A stretch of 64,000 nt of DNA from contig LSRY02000048.1 in assembly GCA_001643675.2 (NCBI GenBank), positions 1 to 64,000 of the forward strand, read 5' to 3'. A model generated the notes under the pieces. It was given only the letters and a program-made list of their open reading frames with translations, was not told the DNA's origin and did not search any database. The position numbers and the translations under genes were made by a program. Source of the DNA: Monocercomonoides exilis (lineage: Eukaryota; Preaxostyla; Oxymonadida; Polymastigidae). Numbering within the stretch: the stretch's first letter is position 1; the number at the start of each line of letters is the position of its first letter. Positions 63,272 to 64,000 of this stretch are shown here, piece after piece.

Positions 63272-64000
<729 letters not shown>

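Overview
The window looks like a nuclear contig of an AT-rich, intron-bearing protist. Its most informative property is its genetic code. In several transposase genes that can be aligned to relatives elsewhere in the window, TAA and TAG fall inside conserved domains, in one case opposite a CAA glutamine codon, while the endings that can be recognised use TGA. Two fragments also resemble the beta-helix surface proteins (SNGGSD..CG....PC..IEYAL type) that are abundant in oxymonads. TAA/TAG=Gln plus such proteins suggests an oxymonad of the Streblomastix type. This is an inference; hexamitid diplomonads and ciliates share the code change. Everything below is read with TAA/TAG as Gln.

Layout. 1-1 kb: end of an unrecognised gene. 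1.0-7.4 kb: a unit bounded by long inverted repeats that contains the first copy of an unusual transposon gene joining a ubiquitin-specific protease (USP) domain to a DDE-type transposase. 8-18 kb: host genes, namely a beta-helix fragment and then a very long serine-rich gene with a retinoblastoma-type (pocket) A/B region, followed by further spliced coding sequence that may belong to the same gene. 18.4-19.2 kb: an ambiguous gene. 19.7-35.3 kb: a DNA-transposon graveyard and nursery with two Merlin/ISXO2-type genes, two PIF/Harbinger-like (DDE_4) genes, two pogo-like genes and one complete Tc1/mariner element with 107-bp terminal inverted repeats. 37.8-39.6 kb: a spliced host gene. 40.4-44.4 kb: the best USP-transposase copy. 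44.8-46.1 kb: coiled-coil host sequence. 46.2-48.9 kb: a third, divergent USP-transposase. 50.4-51.1 kb: a Merlin remnant. 51.8-52.9 kb: a beta-helix gene fragment. 53.1-54.9 kb: a minus-strand host gene. 57.5-63.3 kb: a USP remnant, two unknown reading frames, a hAT remnant and a third pogo-like gene.

The principal novelty is the USP-DDE fusion. One 773-codon frame (copy 2) carries the USP Cys box, zinc-ribbon cysteines and His box, followed by a D-D-E/D transposase with DFKEKW, DS.PHNRN and EHHGK..CDSEFG motifs. Copy 3 is too divergent to be a recent duplicate and still keeps both halves and the first intron position, so the fusion is an old architecture of this family. A deubiquitinase encoded by a transposon would presumably protect the transposase or change its host interactions; that role is inference.

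Limits: many host genes change frame repeatedly. Several changes are resolved by very short splice-consistent introns (22-67 nt), but others remain and may be indels, pseudogene decay or undetected introns. Purine-rich strands give plausible-looking protein in more than one frame, so assignments for unrecognised host genes are tentative.
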